DNA from: Microbacterium galbinum
GTDB taxonomy: Bacteria > Actinomycetota > Actinomycetes > Actinomycetales > Microbacteriaceae
Length of the DNA: 64,000 nt
Assembly (NCBI RefSeq): GCF_023091225.1
Contig: NZ_JAHWXM010000001.1
Location: forward strand, 2,439,913-2,503,912
Reading direction: 5' to 3'
Below, in pieces: positions 44,109-52,788 of this stretch. The position numbers and the translations under genes are program-made. Numbering within the stretch: position 1 is the stretch's first letter; every line of letters starts with the position of its first letter. The notes under the pieces are model-generated. The model saw nothing but the letters and a program-made list of their open reading frames with translations. It searched no databases and was not told the DNA's origin.

Positions 44109-44146
44109 TGCCGGCGGGGAGGCCGGCTGCCGGCGGGGAGGCCGGC
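44109..44146. repeat. Two tandem copies of a 19-bp palindromic unit
   Basis: Tgccggcggggaggccggc occurs at 44109-44127 and again at 44128-44146. Each copy contains GCCGGC at both ends of a GGGGAG core. Confidence 0.85.
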
Positions 44147-44253
44147 GAAGGCAAGAAGCCCTTCACTGGTTAAGACGCCGTATATCGGTTTTCGTGACGC
44201 GACCACCGGGGTGAGTTTTCGGCGGGTCCGGGGTGAGAAGCCGATGCCGGGGA

Positions 44254-45165
44254 CTACGCCGAGACGGGCAGCGACCGGGCGGCGTCGTGCAGGCAGTCGA
44301 TGAACGCGGTGAGAACGGGGCTCCCGGCCCGGGCCTGGCGAACGGCGAGCAGCTGGGTCGTCGGTGAGCCGGCGAGCGGCACGACGGCGATCGACGGCGG
44401 CACGAGCTGGCGCACCGACTCGGGCAGGATGCTCGCACCCATGCCCGCGGCGACGAAGCCGAGCGCGGTCTCCTGGTGGGCGACCTCTTCGATCACTCGG
44501 GGCGTGCGGCCGCTCGCCCCGAGCACCTCGGCGACGCGATCGACGAAGCCCGGCATGAGCGCGCGGGGGTAGGTGATCATCGGTACACCGGTGATCTGCT
44601 CGGCCGTGACCTCGGAGAGGCCGGCCAACGGATGGTCGACGGGCAGGCAGGCGACGAGGCGCTCCTCGAAGACGACCTCGCAGGTCAGGGGAACGGATGC
44701 CGGCCCCTGCGGCGGCACCTCGTCACGCACGATGCCGACATCGAGCGTGCCCTCGCGCAGCCGGGCGAACTGCTCGCCCGAGGTGAGCGGAACGAGGCTG
44801 AGCGTGACCTTCTCGCGGCGGGCGCGGAAGAGCTGCACGACGCCGGGGAGCAGGGTGTAGTTCGCCGAGCTGACGAAGCCCGCGGTGAGGTGACCGGCGA
44901 GGCCATCGACGTAGTCGCGCATGTCGGAGCGCACCGATTCGACCTCGTCGAGGATGCGGCGGGCGCGCTCCTGCAGATGCCGGCCGGCCGGGGTGAGCGA
45001 GACGCGACGGGTGCTGCGCTCGAACAGCGCGGTGCCGACCTCCTGCTCGAGCCTGCCCACCTGCACGCTCAGCGGGGGTTGCGACATGTGCAGCCGCTGG
45101 GCCGCGCGGCCGAAGTGGAGCTCGTCGGCGACGGCCATGAAATAGCGCAGTTGACGGAGCTCCAT
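44254..45165 (-). CDS. LysR-family transcriptional regulator
   Basis: 303 residues. HTH: MELRQLRYFMAVADELHFGRAAQRLHMSQPPLSVQVGRLEQEVGTALFERSTRRVSLT; the effector domain has the usual DVGIVRDE and GASILPESV motifs. It belongs near the CatM/BenM-like group by its N-terminus. Divergent from a C26 amidotransferase, with a LysR-box between. Confidence 0.92.
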   Translation of the reverse strand: MELRQLRYFMAVADELHFGRAAQRLHMSQPPLSVQVGRLEQEVGTALFERSTRRVSLTPAGRHLQERARRILDEVESVRSDMRDYVDGLAGHLTAGFVSSANYTLLPGVVQLFRARREKVTLSLVPLTSGEQFARLREGTLDVGIVRDEVPPQGPASVPLTCEVVFEERLVACLPVDHPLAGLSEVTAEQITGVPMITYPRALMPGFVDRVAEVLGASGRTPRVIEEVAHQETALGFVAAGMGASILPESVRQLVPPSIAVVPLAGSPTTQLLAVRQARAGSPVLTAFIDCLHDAARSLPVSA

Positions 45166-45174
45166 GAGGGCACG

Positions 45175-45189
45175 ATACGTGTCTCGTAT
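45175..45189. promoter_or_regulatory. LysR box candidate
   Basis: Atacgtgtctcgtat has perfect 5-base arms around a 5-base spacer (a T-N11-A form). It lies 10 bases upstream of the LysR start. A second dyad, aataac ... gttatt, spans 45230-45255 nearer the divergent gene. Confidence 0.65.
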
Positions 45190-45303
45190 TACCGCTCCGT
45201 TACGGGAAGATTGCGAGCGAAAAGGTATCAATAACGCATTTGACCTGGGGTTATTCGCACGGTTTCCTGGTGCTGGAGGAGTACCCATGACCGAGGCATC
45301 CGC

Positions 45304-46002
45304 ATGACCGCCCCGCACGTCGCTCTCTTCCATGTGCGCACCCACCGGCCCCGCGCCGCCGCCGGGTACCAGGCCCTCCTCGACTCGCTCAACGAGGCGG
45401 CCGTCGCCGCCGTCGAGGGGCTCGGATGGACCGCCTCGCTGCACGCCGCGGCCGAAGACCCCGAGCCCGAGCTGCGGCAGGCCTCGCGCGAGGCCGATGT
45501 GGTCGTGATCCTCGGCGGCGACGACATCGAACCCGGACTCTACGGTCAGGAGGACCGTCGGCCGCGAAGGTCGCCGTACGAACGCCGCGCAGACCGGCTG
45601 CAGATCGCCGTGATCATGGATGCCGTGGGCGCCGGGCGCCCGCTGCTCGGACTGTGCCGGGGACATCAGTTGCTCAACGTCGCCCTCGGCGGGAGCCTGT
45701 TGCAGCACGTTCCCGGGCACCGGGGGCCGGGGGCGGAGCCGTTCATCGCCACGACGCTCGACTTCGCGGCCGTCGCGCCGGGGCTCGCGCCGCCCGCGCT
45801 GTGCACACACCATCAGGCCATCGACGAACTCGGCGAGGGGTTGATGGCGCTCACGCGATCCGACGACGGCGTGATCGAGGCCATCGCCCACGAGACCCTG
45901 CCCCTGCTGGGGGTGCAGTGGCATCCTGAGCATCCGCTCACCGCTGCGACGCAGTTCGGCGCGCTGCTGCGGGCGGTGCATGCGGGGGAGTTGGTGGCGT
46001 AG
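45304..46002 (+). CDS. Gamma-glutamyl-gamma-aminobutyrate hydrolase family (peptidase C26, PuuD-like)
   Basis: 232 residues, class I amidotransferase fold. GLCRGHQ carries the nucleophile Cys118, and VQWHPEH gives His207 and Glu209. VVILGGDDIEPGLYGQE is the PuuD-like substrate loop. It removes a gamma-glutamyl group from a small substrate. A six-codon mini-ORF with a good ribosome-binding site overlaps its start. The divergent LysR regulator probably controls it. Confidence 0.88.
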   Translation: MTAPHVALFHVRTHRPRAAAGYQALLDSLNEAAVAAVEGLGWTASLHAAAEDPEPELRQASREADVVVILGGDDIEPGLYGQEDRRPRRSPYERRADRLQIAVIMDAVGAGRPLLGLCRGHQLLNVALGGSLLQHVPGHRGPGAEPFIATTLDFAAVAPGLAPPALCTHHQAIDELGEGLMALTRSDDGVIEAIAHETLPLLGVQWHPEHPLTAATQFGALLRAVHAGELVA

Positions 46003-46021
46003 GAGTCCCGCCCCGTGTTAC

Positions 46022-46199
46022 GGAGGAGTTCTCGCGTAACGGAGGAGCGTTTGCGGCATCCGATCCTGCGTTGCGTGTGATCTCCTGCGGAGCGGGGCCC
46101 TTCGTCTCGCTGCGCTCGCTCAGGAGCCGGGTGTGTCGTGGGGCGCTTCGACAGGCTCAGCGACCCGGTAGGTGGCTCAGCGACCCGGTTCGGGACGGG
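46022..46199. repeat. Three repeat types in a convergent gap
   Basis: A gggaggag-family palindrome (46022-46090) is followed by a 'cccttcgtctcgctgcgctc' half element (about 46098-46126) and then by gcttcgacaggctcagcgac with a second 'gctcagcgaccc' copy (46143-46193). The stretch fills the gap between the C26 amidotransferase and the DeoR gene. Confidence 0.85.
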
Positions 46200-46200
46200 T

Positions 46201-47001
46201 CTAGACGCCGGTGCGGACGACCGTGACGCCGCGCTCTTCGATGCCGGCGGCGGTGGCGTCGCTCAGGCCCGCATCGGTGACGATCACGTCGAGGTCTTCG
46301 AGGTCGAACACCCGGTAGCGGCCGAACGAGCCGTACTTCGAGCTGCCGGCGACGAGCACCGTCTCGCTCGCGCTCTCGATCGCCGCGGTCTTCGGTGCGA
46401 TCTTCGACTCGGTCGGGGTCGTGACGCCGCGGCGCAGATCCCACGACGACGACGAGAGGAACGCGATGTCGATCGACAGTTCGTGCAGTGTGAGAGCGGC
46501 GAGGCGCCCGGTGGTCGACTGGTTGGCCTTCTCGACGCGTCCGCCGATGGCGATGATGTCGGCGGTGGGGTGGTCGAGGAACGCGGCGATGATGGCGAGG
46601 TCGTTGGTCACGACCGTGAGGTCCTGCACCGTCTCGAGGTGCGGGCGCATCGCCTGGATGGTCGTGCCGGCGTCGAGGTAGATGGTCATCGACTCGGTGA
46701 CGAGGGATGCCGCGTGGCGGGCCATCGCGTCCTTCTCGGCGACGTCCTGACGAGCCTTCTCGAACCGCGACGGCTCGGTGACCAGGCGCGAGGCGATCTT
46801 CGCCCCGCCGGGGGTCGCGAGCACGCGGCCGGCCTCTTCGAGCACGGCGATGTCGCGCCGGATCGTCATGTGGCTGACGCCGAGGATGCCGGTGAGCTGG
46901 CGGTAGCTGAGCACGCCCTCGCGGCGCAGGTGCTTGACGATCAGCTCGCGCCGCTGCTCGGGGATGAGCGGCGTGGCGGTGGCGTCGTCGGAGGGGGTCA
47001 T
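46201..47001 (-). CDS. DeoR-family transcriptional regulator of the acid-sugar locus
   Basis: 266 residues. The HTH is LSYRQLTGILGVSHMTIRRDIAVLEEAGRVLATPGGA. The sugar-phosphate-binding DeoRC domain carries IYLDAGTTIQAM, TNDLAIIAAF and VLVAGSSKYGSFGRYRVFDLEDLDVIVTDAGL. It is the last gene of the otnK-otnC-deoR operon and probably controls both arms of the locus. Confidence 0.92.
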   Translation of the reverse strand: MTPSDDATATPLIPEQRRELIVKHLRREGVLSYRQLTGILGVSHMTIRRDIAVLEEAGRVLATPGGAKIASRLVTEPSRFEKARQDVAEKDAMARHAASLVTESMTIYLDAGTTIQAMRPHLETVQDLTVVTNDLAIIAAFLDHPTADIIAIGGRVEKANQSTTGRLAALTLHELSIDIAFLSSSSWDLRRGVTTPTESKIAPKTAAIESASETVLVAGSSKYGSFGRYRVFDLEDLDVIVTDAGLSDATAAGIEERGVTVVRTGV

Positions 47002-47013
47002 GTCGTCGTCAGC

Positions 47014-47670
47014 CTAGCGAACGAGGGTGGATTCCTCGGTCCAGGGAGTGCCCCAGCGATCGGCGAGGGCGCGCACGTCTTCCGGCGGCAACAGGCGGCG
47101 GGGCTTGCCGTCGGTGAGCAGCGCGATGCGGCACGCCTCCTCCAGCTCGATCGCCGCTTCGACGGCGGCATCGAGGCCGGGTGCCGAGACGATCTGACCG
47201 TGGTTCGCGAGCAGTGCGGCGCGGAACGGGCCGGGCAGCGCGAGCATCTGCGCGGCGAGGTCGGGGTCGCCCGGCACGCGGAACGGCACCAGCGGCGTCT
47301 GGCCGACGCGCATCACGAAGTAGGGGGTGAGGGGCGGGATGGCGCTGTACTCGGACCATGGCTCGAGGCAGCTCGCGGCGACCGCGAACGGCGAGTGCAG
47401 GTGCACGACGGCGGTGTGCTCGACGTTCTTGGCGTAGAACCCGAGGTGCAGGCTCAGCTCTTTCGACGGCTTCGCGCCGCGCAGGTGCTCACCGCCACGG
47501 GTGACGACCGCGATGTCGGCGTCGGTGAGGCGGCCGAGGTCGGTGCCGGTGCCGGTCATGTACACGACGTCGTCGACGCGGATGCTGACGTTGCCGCTGC
47601 TGCCGGGGCTGATGCCGGCGGCGGCGACGCGTGCGCCGGCCGCGATGAGTGCGTCAGTGGGAGTGGTCAT
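47014..47670 (-). CDS. otnC: Class II aldolase-family decarboxylase, 3-oxo-tetronate 4-phosphate decarboxylase-like
   Basis: 218 residues. SPGSSGNVSIRVDDVVYMTGTGTDLGRLTDADIAVV and AVVHLHSPFAVAASCLE (zinc His pair) with LLANHGQIV identify the aldolase II fold. The adjacent DUF1537 kinase makes the OtnC assignment likely: decarboxylation of 3-oxo-tetronate 4-phosphate to dihydroxyacetone phosphate. Its ATG lies 17 bases inside the kinase 3' end, so the two are coupled. Confidence 0.82.
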   Translation of the reverse strand: MTTPTDALIAAGARVAAAGISPGSSGNVSIRVDDVVYMTGTGTDLGRLTDADIAVVTRGGEHLRGAKPSKELSLHLGFYAKNVEHTAVVHLHSPFAVAASCLEPWSEYSAIPPLTPYFVMRVGQTPLVPFRVPGDPDLAAQMLALPGPFRAALLANHGQIVSAPGLDAAVEAAIELEEACRIALLTDGKPRRLLPPEDVRALADRWGTPWTEESTLVR

Positions 47671-48901
47671 CGAGCGCCCTCCAGGCGGTGGTGAACATGT
47701 CGTCGGCGCCGAAGTTGCCCGACTTGAGAGCGATGGTGACGGGGCCGTGCGCGGTTTCGGCGCCGCTCCAGCACACGCCGGGGGCGATGCGCGGTCCGAT
47801 CAGCAGGCGCTGGATGCCGAGGCGCTGCACGACCGCGCCCGAGGTCTCGCCGCCGGCGACGATCACCTGGGTGACGCCGAGTTCGGCGGTGGCGCGGTCG
47901 ACGATCGCCGAAAGCACTTCTTCGATCCGGCCGGAGACGGTGTTGCCCTCGGGGCCGCGACGGATGTCGTCGAGCGACCCGACGGTGTAGACCAGCGGGA
48001 TGCTGTCGGCGTCGAGCGTCTCGAGCCACGAGACCGTGTCGGCCACGACCTGCTCGGGATCGTCTGCGATCGCCTCGATGTCGAGCTTGCGGCTGGGGAG
48101 CGTGTGAGCGGCGTGCGCGATCTGCGCGCGGGTCTTCGCCGAGGCGCTGCCGCACACGATCAAGCGGCGGCCGGGGGTGACCTCGATCTGGGAGAGGGTG
48201 CCGGGGCGCGGTCCGGTCATCCCGAGGGCGAGACCCGCCCCGCCGGTGACGACGCGCCAGTCCGAGACGGCGGTCGCGATGGTCTCGAGATCGGCGTCGG
48301 TCATCGCGTCGACGACGGTGTAGCCGGCCGGCTCGGAGCCGAGGGTGCTGCGCAGGGCCGCGGGGCCCGCCCACACGGCATCCGCCCCCACCTCGTGGAT
48401 CGGGCGCGCGGTCTGAGGGGTGAGGATGTCGCGCAGGCGCGACTGCGTCATCGGTGTGAGCGGATGCTGTCGCATGGGGGAGTGCTCGAGGAGCTCGTCG
48501 TGCACGAACAGGTGTCCGCGGTAGACGGTGCGGCCGTTGTCGGGGAACGAGGGCACGACGATCGTGCGGGTCTCGCCGAGTTCGTCGAGCACGGCGTCGA
48601 GGATCGGGCCGATGTTGCCCTCGGGTGTGGAGTCGAAGGTCGAGCAGTACTTCACGTAGTAGCGGCGGGAGCCGAGGGCCTCGAGGGCGCGCACGGCGCG
48701 GAGGGACTGGGCGACCGCGTCTCCGACCGGGGCGGTGCGGGTCTTGAGGGCGACGACGACGGCATCCGCATCGCCGAGCTCGGCCGGGTCGAGCGGGGCG
48801 TCCTCGATCGAGACGATCGCGCGGAACCCGCGCTGGCGCAGCGCGATGGCGAGGTCGGTCGCGCCGGTGAAGTCGTCTGCGACGGCGCCGATGTCGATCA
48901 C
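47654..48901 (-). CDS. otnK: DUF1537 four-carbon acid sugar kinase, OtnK-like
   Basis: 415 residues, GTG start with GGAGGAA upstream. The N-terminal substrate domain has IGAVADDFTGATDLAIALRQRGF; KYCSTFDSTPEGNIGPILDAVLDEL is the family signature. The C-terminal nucleotide-binding domain has VIVAGGETSGAVVQRLGI and WSGAETAHGPVTIALKSGNFGADDMF. Known members phosphorylate 3-oxo-tetronates, threonate or isoapionate derivatives; the adjacent otnC favours a 3-oxo-tetronate. Confidence 0.88.
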   Translation of the reverse strand: MIDIGAVADDFTGATDLAIALRQRGFRAIVSIEDAPLDPAELGDADAVVVALKTRTAPVGDAVAQSLRAVRALEALGSRRYYVKYCSTFDSTPEGNIGPILDAVLDELGETRTIVVPSFPDNGRTVYRGHLFVHDELLEHSPMRQHPLTPMTQSRLRDILTPQTARPIHEVGADAVWAGPAALRSTLGSEPAGYTVVDAMTDADLETIATAVSDWRVVTGGAGLALGMTGPRPGTLSQIEVTPGRRLIVCGSASAKTRAQIAHAAHTLPSRKLDIEAIADDPEQVVADTVSWLETLDADSIPLVYTVGSLDDIRRGPEGNTVSGRIEEVLSAIVDRATAELGVTQVIVAGGETSGAVVQRLGIQRLLIGPRIAPGVCWSGAETAHGPVTIALKSGNFGADDMFTTAWRALDDHSH

Positions 48902-48939
48902 GGTTCCTCCTCGGGAGTGGGTGCCCCCATTCCATCACG

Positions 48940-48988
48940 TGTGAACTGTTGTGAACAAATTTGAGAAATGTTTACGACTGTGAAACAG
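48940..48988. promoter_or_regulatory. Repeated TGTGAA sites in the divergent otn promoter, DeoR operator candidates
   Basis: Tgtgaa occurs at 48940, 48950 and 48979. The first two are exactly one helical turn apart, and the third sits within ctgtgaaacag (48978-48988), an inverted repeat. The stretch is AT-rich and lies between otnK and the oxidoreductase gene. Direct repeats of this kind fit DeoR-family binding. Confidence 0.7.
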
Positions 48989-49067
48989 TGTTCGAGGCCG
49001 CAGGGAGAACCCGCTCCCGCTGCACTCGTACGACCGCACGGAACGTCCCGTGCAGAGGGGACCACCG

Positions 49068-50366
49068 ATGACCCGCGCTCCTATCCGCGTCGCTCTCACC
49101 GGCGCACGCGGAGGTTTCGGCCGCACGTTCCTCTCCCAGCTGCGCTCGATCGACCGTATGACGGCCACGCAGCTCATCGACCCCGATGTCGACGGCGTGC
49201 GCACCCTCATCGCCGACCTCGGCGGACTCCCCGACGCCGAGCCGATCCCCGGCCACGATGACATCCGTTGGGACGAGATCGACGTGCTCGTCGAGGCTTC
49301 CGGTCGCGTCGAGGCGGGCTACCGCTACGCCGCCGAGGCCATCGAGCGCGGCATCCACGTCGTCATGGTCAGCAAGGAGATCGAGAGCGTCGCCGGTGTC
49401 TCGCTCTCGCGCGCCGCCCGCGCCCAGGGCGTCGGCTACCTGCCCGGCGACGGCGACCAGCCCGCCAACCTGCTGCGCCTGCTCGACTGGGTCGAGCGCG
49501 TCGGCCTCGAGGTCGTCGCCCTCGGCAAGTCCGGCGAGTACGATCTCGTCTTCGACCCCGCCACCGGAGTGCTCGAGCAGCAGGGCGAGCGGATCGAGGC
49601 ATCCGCCCTCACCGACCACCTGTTCCTCGGCGACGACATCGACAAGACGCTCGCCGCCCGGGCATCCGTCGTCGCACCGCTCAAGCGCGCCGCCGCCGCC
49701 GACTCCTGCGAGATGGCCGTCGTCTCGCTCTACGCCGGCGCCACCGCCGACACCGAGCGCATGCACTACCCCGTCGCCCGCCCCAGCGAGCTGGCCGACA
49801 TCTACGCCCGCCGGGCGGACGGCGGCATCATCGGCACCGACCGCACGGTCGACGTGTTCTCGGCATTGCGCCTGCCCGGCGAGACGAGCTTCGCCGGCGG
49901 CGTGTTCGCGATCGTCACCACCGGTGACCCCGAGACCTGGGACCTGCTCGCCGGCAAGGGTCACATCGTCTCGCGCTCGGGTCGTTACGCCTGCATCTAC
50001 TGGCCGTACCACTTCATGGGCGTCGAGACCCCGCTCACGATCGACGCTCTGGTCGAGGGCACCTCGACTTTCGCCGAGCCCCGGCACCACACGGTGCTCG
50101 CCGCCCGCGCCGCCCGCGCGCTCGCCGCGGGAGAGTCGTTCGAGGTGCGTGGTCACCACCACGAGATCGACGGCGTCGCACCCGTCATCATCGATCGGGC
50201 GGATGCCGTCACCGACGCCGATGACACCCTCGCGGCCGCGTACTACCTGCTCTCCGGCGCACGCCTCGTGCGCGACATCGCCGAGGGCGAGCTCATCCGC
50301 CTCGCCGACCTCGCGGGCGTGGCCGACGACGTGCGCACCGCCTTCGTGGAGGGCGTGCGGCTGTGA
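49068..50366 (+). CDS. NAD(P)-dependent oxidoreductase, homoserine-dehydrogenase-like with SAF domain (COG4091 type)
   Basis: 432 residues. The N-terminus IRVALTGARGGFGRTFLSQL is a Rossmann nucleotide site; IDVLVEASGRVEAGYRYAAEAIERGIHVVMVSKEIE and YLPGDGDQPANLLRLLDWVERVGLEVVALGKSGEYD resemble homoserine dehydrogenase-like enzymes of unknown substrate. The C-terminus (about 345-430; HHTVLAARAARALAAGESFEVRG ... LADLAG) is SAF-like. It is divergent from otnK, so it probably oxidises an acid sugar in this pathway. The ATG at 49068 is preferred to the GTG at 49050. Confidence 0.82.
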   Translation: MTRAPIRVALTGARGGFGRTFLSQLRSIDRMTATQLIDPDVDGVRTLIADLGGLPDAEPIPGHDDIRWDEIDVLVEASGRVEAGYRYAAEAIERGIHVVMVSKEIESVAGVSLSRAARAQGVGYLPGDGDQPANLLRLLDWVERVGLEVVALGKSGEYDLVFDPATGVLEQQGERIEASALTDHLFLGDDIDKTLAARASVVAPLKRAAAADSCEMAVVSLYAGATADTERMHYPVARPSELADIYARRADGGIIGTDRTVDVFSALRLPGETSFAGGVFAIVTTGDPETWDLLAGKGHIVSRSGRYACIYWPYHFMGVETPLTIDALVEGTSTFAEPRHHTVLAARAARALAAGESFEVRGHHHEIDGVAPVIIDRADAVTDADDTLAAAYYLLSGARLVRDIAEGELIRLADLAGVADDVRTAFVEGVRL

Positions 50367-51334
50367 GCATCGAGACAGCTCGCCGGATCCAGGACACGCG
50401 CCTCCCCGAGGGGCACGATCTGCGCATCATCGACGCCCACCACCACTTCTGGGACCTCGACGGCGACGGCCACTGGCCCTGGATCCAGGACGAGTACAAC
50501 GAGCAGTTCTTCCTCGGCGACTACAACGCCATGCGCCGCACCTTCCTGCCGCGCGAGTACCTCGCCGAGACCGCGGGCTGGACCATCCTCGGCACCGTGC
50601 ACTGCGAGGCCGAGCGCAGCCGGAGCGAACAGGTCGCGGAGGACGACTTCCTGCAGGGGCTCAGCGACGCCACCGGCGGACGCTTCCCGATCGCCGCCGT
50701 TGCTCACGTCGGATTCCTGCAGCCCGACCGCGATGAGGTGCTCGCCGGGCACGCGCAGCGCTCCATCGTGCGCGGCATCCGCTCGAAGCCCGTCATCGCC
50801 GCACGAGCCGACGAGACCGCGACCGGCCCCGGCACCCTCCACGACCCCGCGTGGGTCGAGGGCATCGCGGCGCTGGCGGCGCACGGGTTCTCGTGGGACC
50901 TGCGCGTGCCGTACTACCACCTCGCCGAAGCAGCCGACGTACTCGCGGACTTCCCCGAGTTGACCGTCGTGATCAACCACTGCGGCCTGCCGCTCGACCG
51001 CGACGCCGACGCCCTGCGCGTCTGGCGCGACGGCATGGAACGCCTCGCCGCGCTGCCCGGCACCGCCGTCAAGGTGTCGGAGCTCGGCCTGTACCGCAAC
51101 CGCTGGGACCGCTCCTCCAACGAGGAGGTCGTGCGCGACACCCTCGCGATCTTCGGCGCCGACCGCGCGTTGTTCGCCTCCAACATGCCGGTCGCGACCC
51201 TGACCGCCCCCGACTTCGACGAGGTGATGGACACGATGCTCACCGGCGCCGCCGGCCTCGACGCCGCGGGACTCGACGCCCTCTTCCACGGCACCGCCGC
51301 GCGGGTCTACCGACTCGACGTACCCGCCGTCTGA
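50363..51334 (+). CDS. TIM-barrel metal-dependent hydrolase, probable sugar lactonase (amidohydrolase 2 family)
   Basis: 323 residues, GTG start overlapping the previous stop by four bases. IIDAHHHFWDLDGDGHWPW is the metal-binding opening shared with L-fuconolactonase and similar lactonases; VVINHCGLPL carries another His and ALFASNMPVATL the region that usually has the catalytic Asp. In this context it most likely opens an aldonolactone to the acid used by the neighbouring oxidoreductase. Confidence 0.85.
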   Translation: MSIETARRIQDTRLPEGHDLRIIDAHHHFWDLDGDGHWPWIQDEYNEQFFLGDYNAMRRTFLPREYLAETAGWTILGTVHCEAERSRSEQVAEDDFLQGLSDATGGRFPIAAVAHVGFLQPDRDEVLAGHAQRSIVRGIRSKPVIAARADETATGPGTLHDPAWVEGIAALAAHGFSWDLRVPYYHLAEAADVLADFPELTVVINHCGLPLDRDADALRVWRDGMERLAALPGTAVKVSELGLYRNRWDRSSNEEVVRDTLAIFGADRALFASNMPVATLTAPDFDEVMDTMLTGAAGLDAAGLDALFHGTAARVYRLDVPAV

Positions 51335-51391
51335 CCCGTTACCGCTCACCCGAAACCCTCTGACACCCCCCTGAACCGACGAAGGACCCTC

Positions 51392-52702
51392 ATGACGACC
51401 GTCAACGACGACAAGCTCTTCCGGAAGGTGATGCTGCGCGTGCTCCCGCTCGCGATGCTCGGCTTCTTCCTCTCGTACCTCGACCGTGTGAACATCGGCT
51501 ACGCGCAGGCCACCATGAGCGCCGACCTCGGCTTCTCGAACGTGGTCTACGGTCTCGGTGCCGGACTGTTCTTCATCGGTTACTTCATCTTCGAGATCCC
51601 CTCGAACCTCATCCTCGCCAAGGTCGGCGCGCGCAAGTGGATCGCCCGCATCATGATCACCTGGGGCCTGATCTCGGGCCTCATGTTCATCGTCGACAGC
51701 GAGTGGATGTTCTACCTGCTGCGCTTCCTGCTCGGTGTCGCCGAGGCCGGCTTCATCCCCGGCATCCTCTTCTACATGGCGCACTGGTTCCCCGCCAGCC
51801 GCCGCGGACGCGCCTGGGGCATCTTCTACATCGCGCTCGCCTCGTCGGGCCTCATCGGCGGCCCCGTCTCGGGCTTCATCCTCAGCGGCATGGACGGCGT
51901 CTGGGGCCACACCGGCTGGCAGTGGCTGTTCGTGATCGAGGCGATCCCCACCGTGCTCCTCGGTGTCGTCATCCTCTTCTGCCTGCAGGAGGACTATCGC
52001 AAGGTCACCTGGCTCACCGAACCCGAGCGCGATCGCCTCGGCTCCCTCCTCTCCGCCGAACGCGTCGACGAGGCCGAGACCCCTCTGCGCAAGGTCTTCA
52101 CCAGCAAGCTGATCTGGCTGCTCACCGCCGTGTACTTCTCGTACAACTTCGCCCTGTACGGCATCAGCTTCTGGCTGCCGACCCTCATCGGCGACCTGGG
52201 CATCACCGACACCGTGCAGATCGGCTTCCTCAGCGCGCTGCCCAGCCTCGCGGCGATCATCTCGATGGTCACGTTCGGCTACCTGTCGGACCGCGCCGGC
52301 GAGCGCCGCAAGTTCATCGCCGCAGCCTTCCTGCTCAGCGCCACCGGCTTCGCGATCTGCATCATCGCGGGCACCGACCCGGTCTGGGGAATCATCGGCC
52401 TGTGCCTCGCCAACGCGGGTGCCCTGTCGATCCCGGCGATCTTCTGGAGCTTCCAGACCTCGATGCTCGCCGGCACCGCCCTCGCCGGCGGTATCGCGCT
52501 CATCAACTCGACCGGTAACCTCGCGGGCTTCGCCGCACCGTACCTGATCGGCTTCGTGAAGGACACGACCGGCGTCGCGACCGTCGCCCTGTACATCACG
52601 GGCGGCATCATGATCGTCGGCGCGATCCTCACGATGACCGTGCGGCAGCATCGCGCCGTCGCCACGGCGAAGGACCTCCCGTCGGAGCTCGTCTCGAAGT
52701 AG
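51392..52702 (+). CDS. MFS transporter, anion:cation symporter (ACS) family
   Basis: 436 residues, twelve helices. GFFLSYLDRVNIGYAQATMSADLGFSNVVYGLGAGLFFIGYFIFEIPSNLIL and RFLLGVAEAGFIPGILFYMAHWFPASRRGRAWGIFY are diagnostic of the ACS family (hexuronate, phthalate, tartrate and galactonate carriers). It should import an acid sugar by proton symport. Third gene of the rightward operon, closed by a strong terminator. Confidence 0.92.
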   Translation: MTTVNDDKLFRKVMLRVLPLAMLGFFLSYLDRVNIGYAQATMSADLGFSNVVYGLGAGLFFIGYFIFEIPSNLILAKVGARKWIARIMITWGLISGLMFIVDSEWMFYLLRFLLGVAEAGFIPGILFYMAHWFPASRRGRAWGIFYIALASSGLIGGPVSGFILSGMDGVWGHTGWQWLFVIEAIPTVLLGVVILFCLQEDYRKVTWLTEPERDRLGSLLSAERVDEAETPLRKVFTSKLIWLLTAVYFSYNFALYGISFWLPTLIGDLGITDTVQIGFLSALPSLAAIISMVTFGYLSDRAGERRKFIAAAFLLSATGFAICIIAGTDPVWGIIGLCLANAGALSIPAIFWSFQTSMLAGTALAGGIALINSTGNLAGFAAPYLIGFVKDTTGVATVALYITGGIMIVGAILTMTVRQHRAVATAKDLPSELVSK

Positions 52703-52726
52703 ACCCCCCGCTACCGAGACCGGCCG

Positions 52727-52760
52727 AGCCCCCGCAGACAGCGTGTCTGCGGGGGCTTCG
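52727..52760 (+). terminator. Rho-independent terminator after the MFS gene
   Basis: A perfect 14-bp stem (agcccccgcagaca / tgtctgcgggggct) with a GCG loop, followed by TTCGTCG. Twenty-four bases after the stop. Confidence 0.9.
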
Positions 52761-52788
52761 TCGTGGGCGGCGGCCCGGTTTCGAGGAG

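Noticed and set aside
44109..44146. Direct repeats considered as a CRISPR array
   Set aside because: Only two abutting 19-bp units with no spacers and no cas genes nearby.
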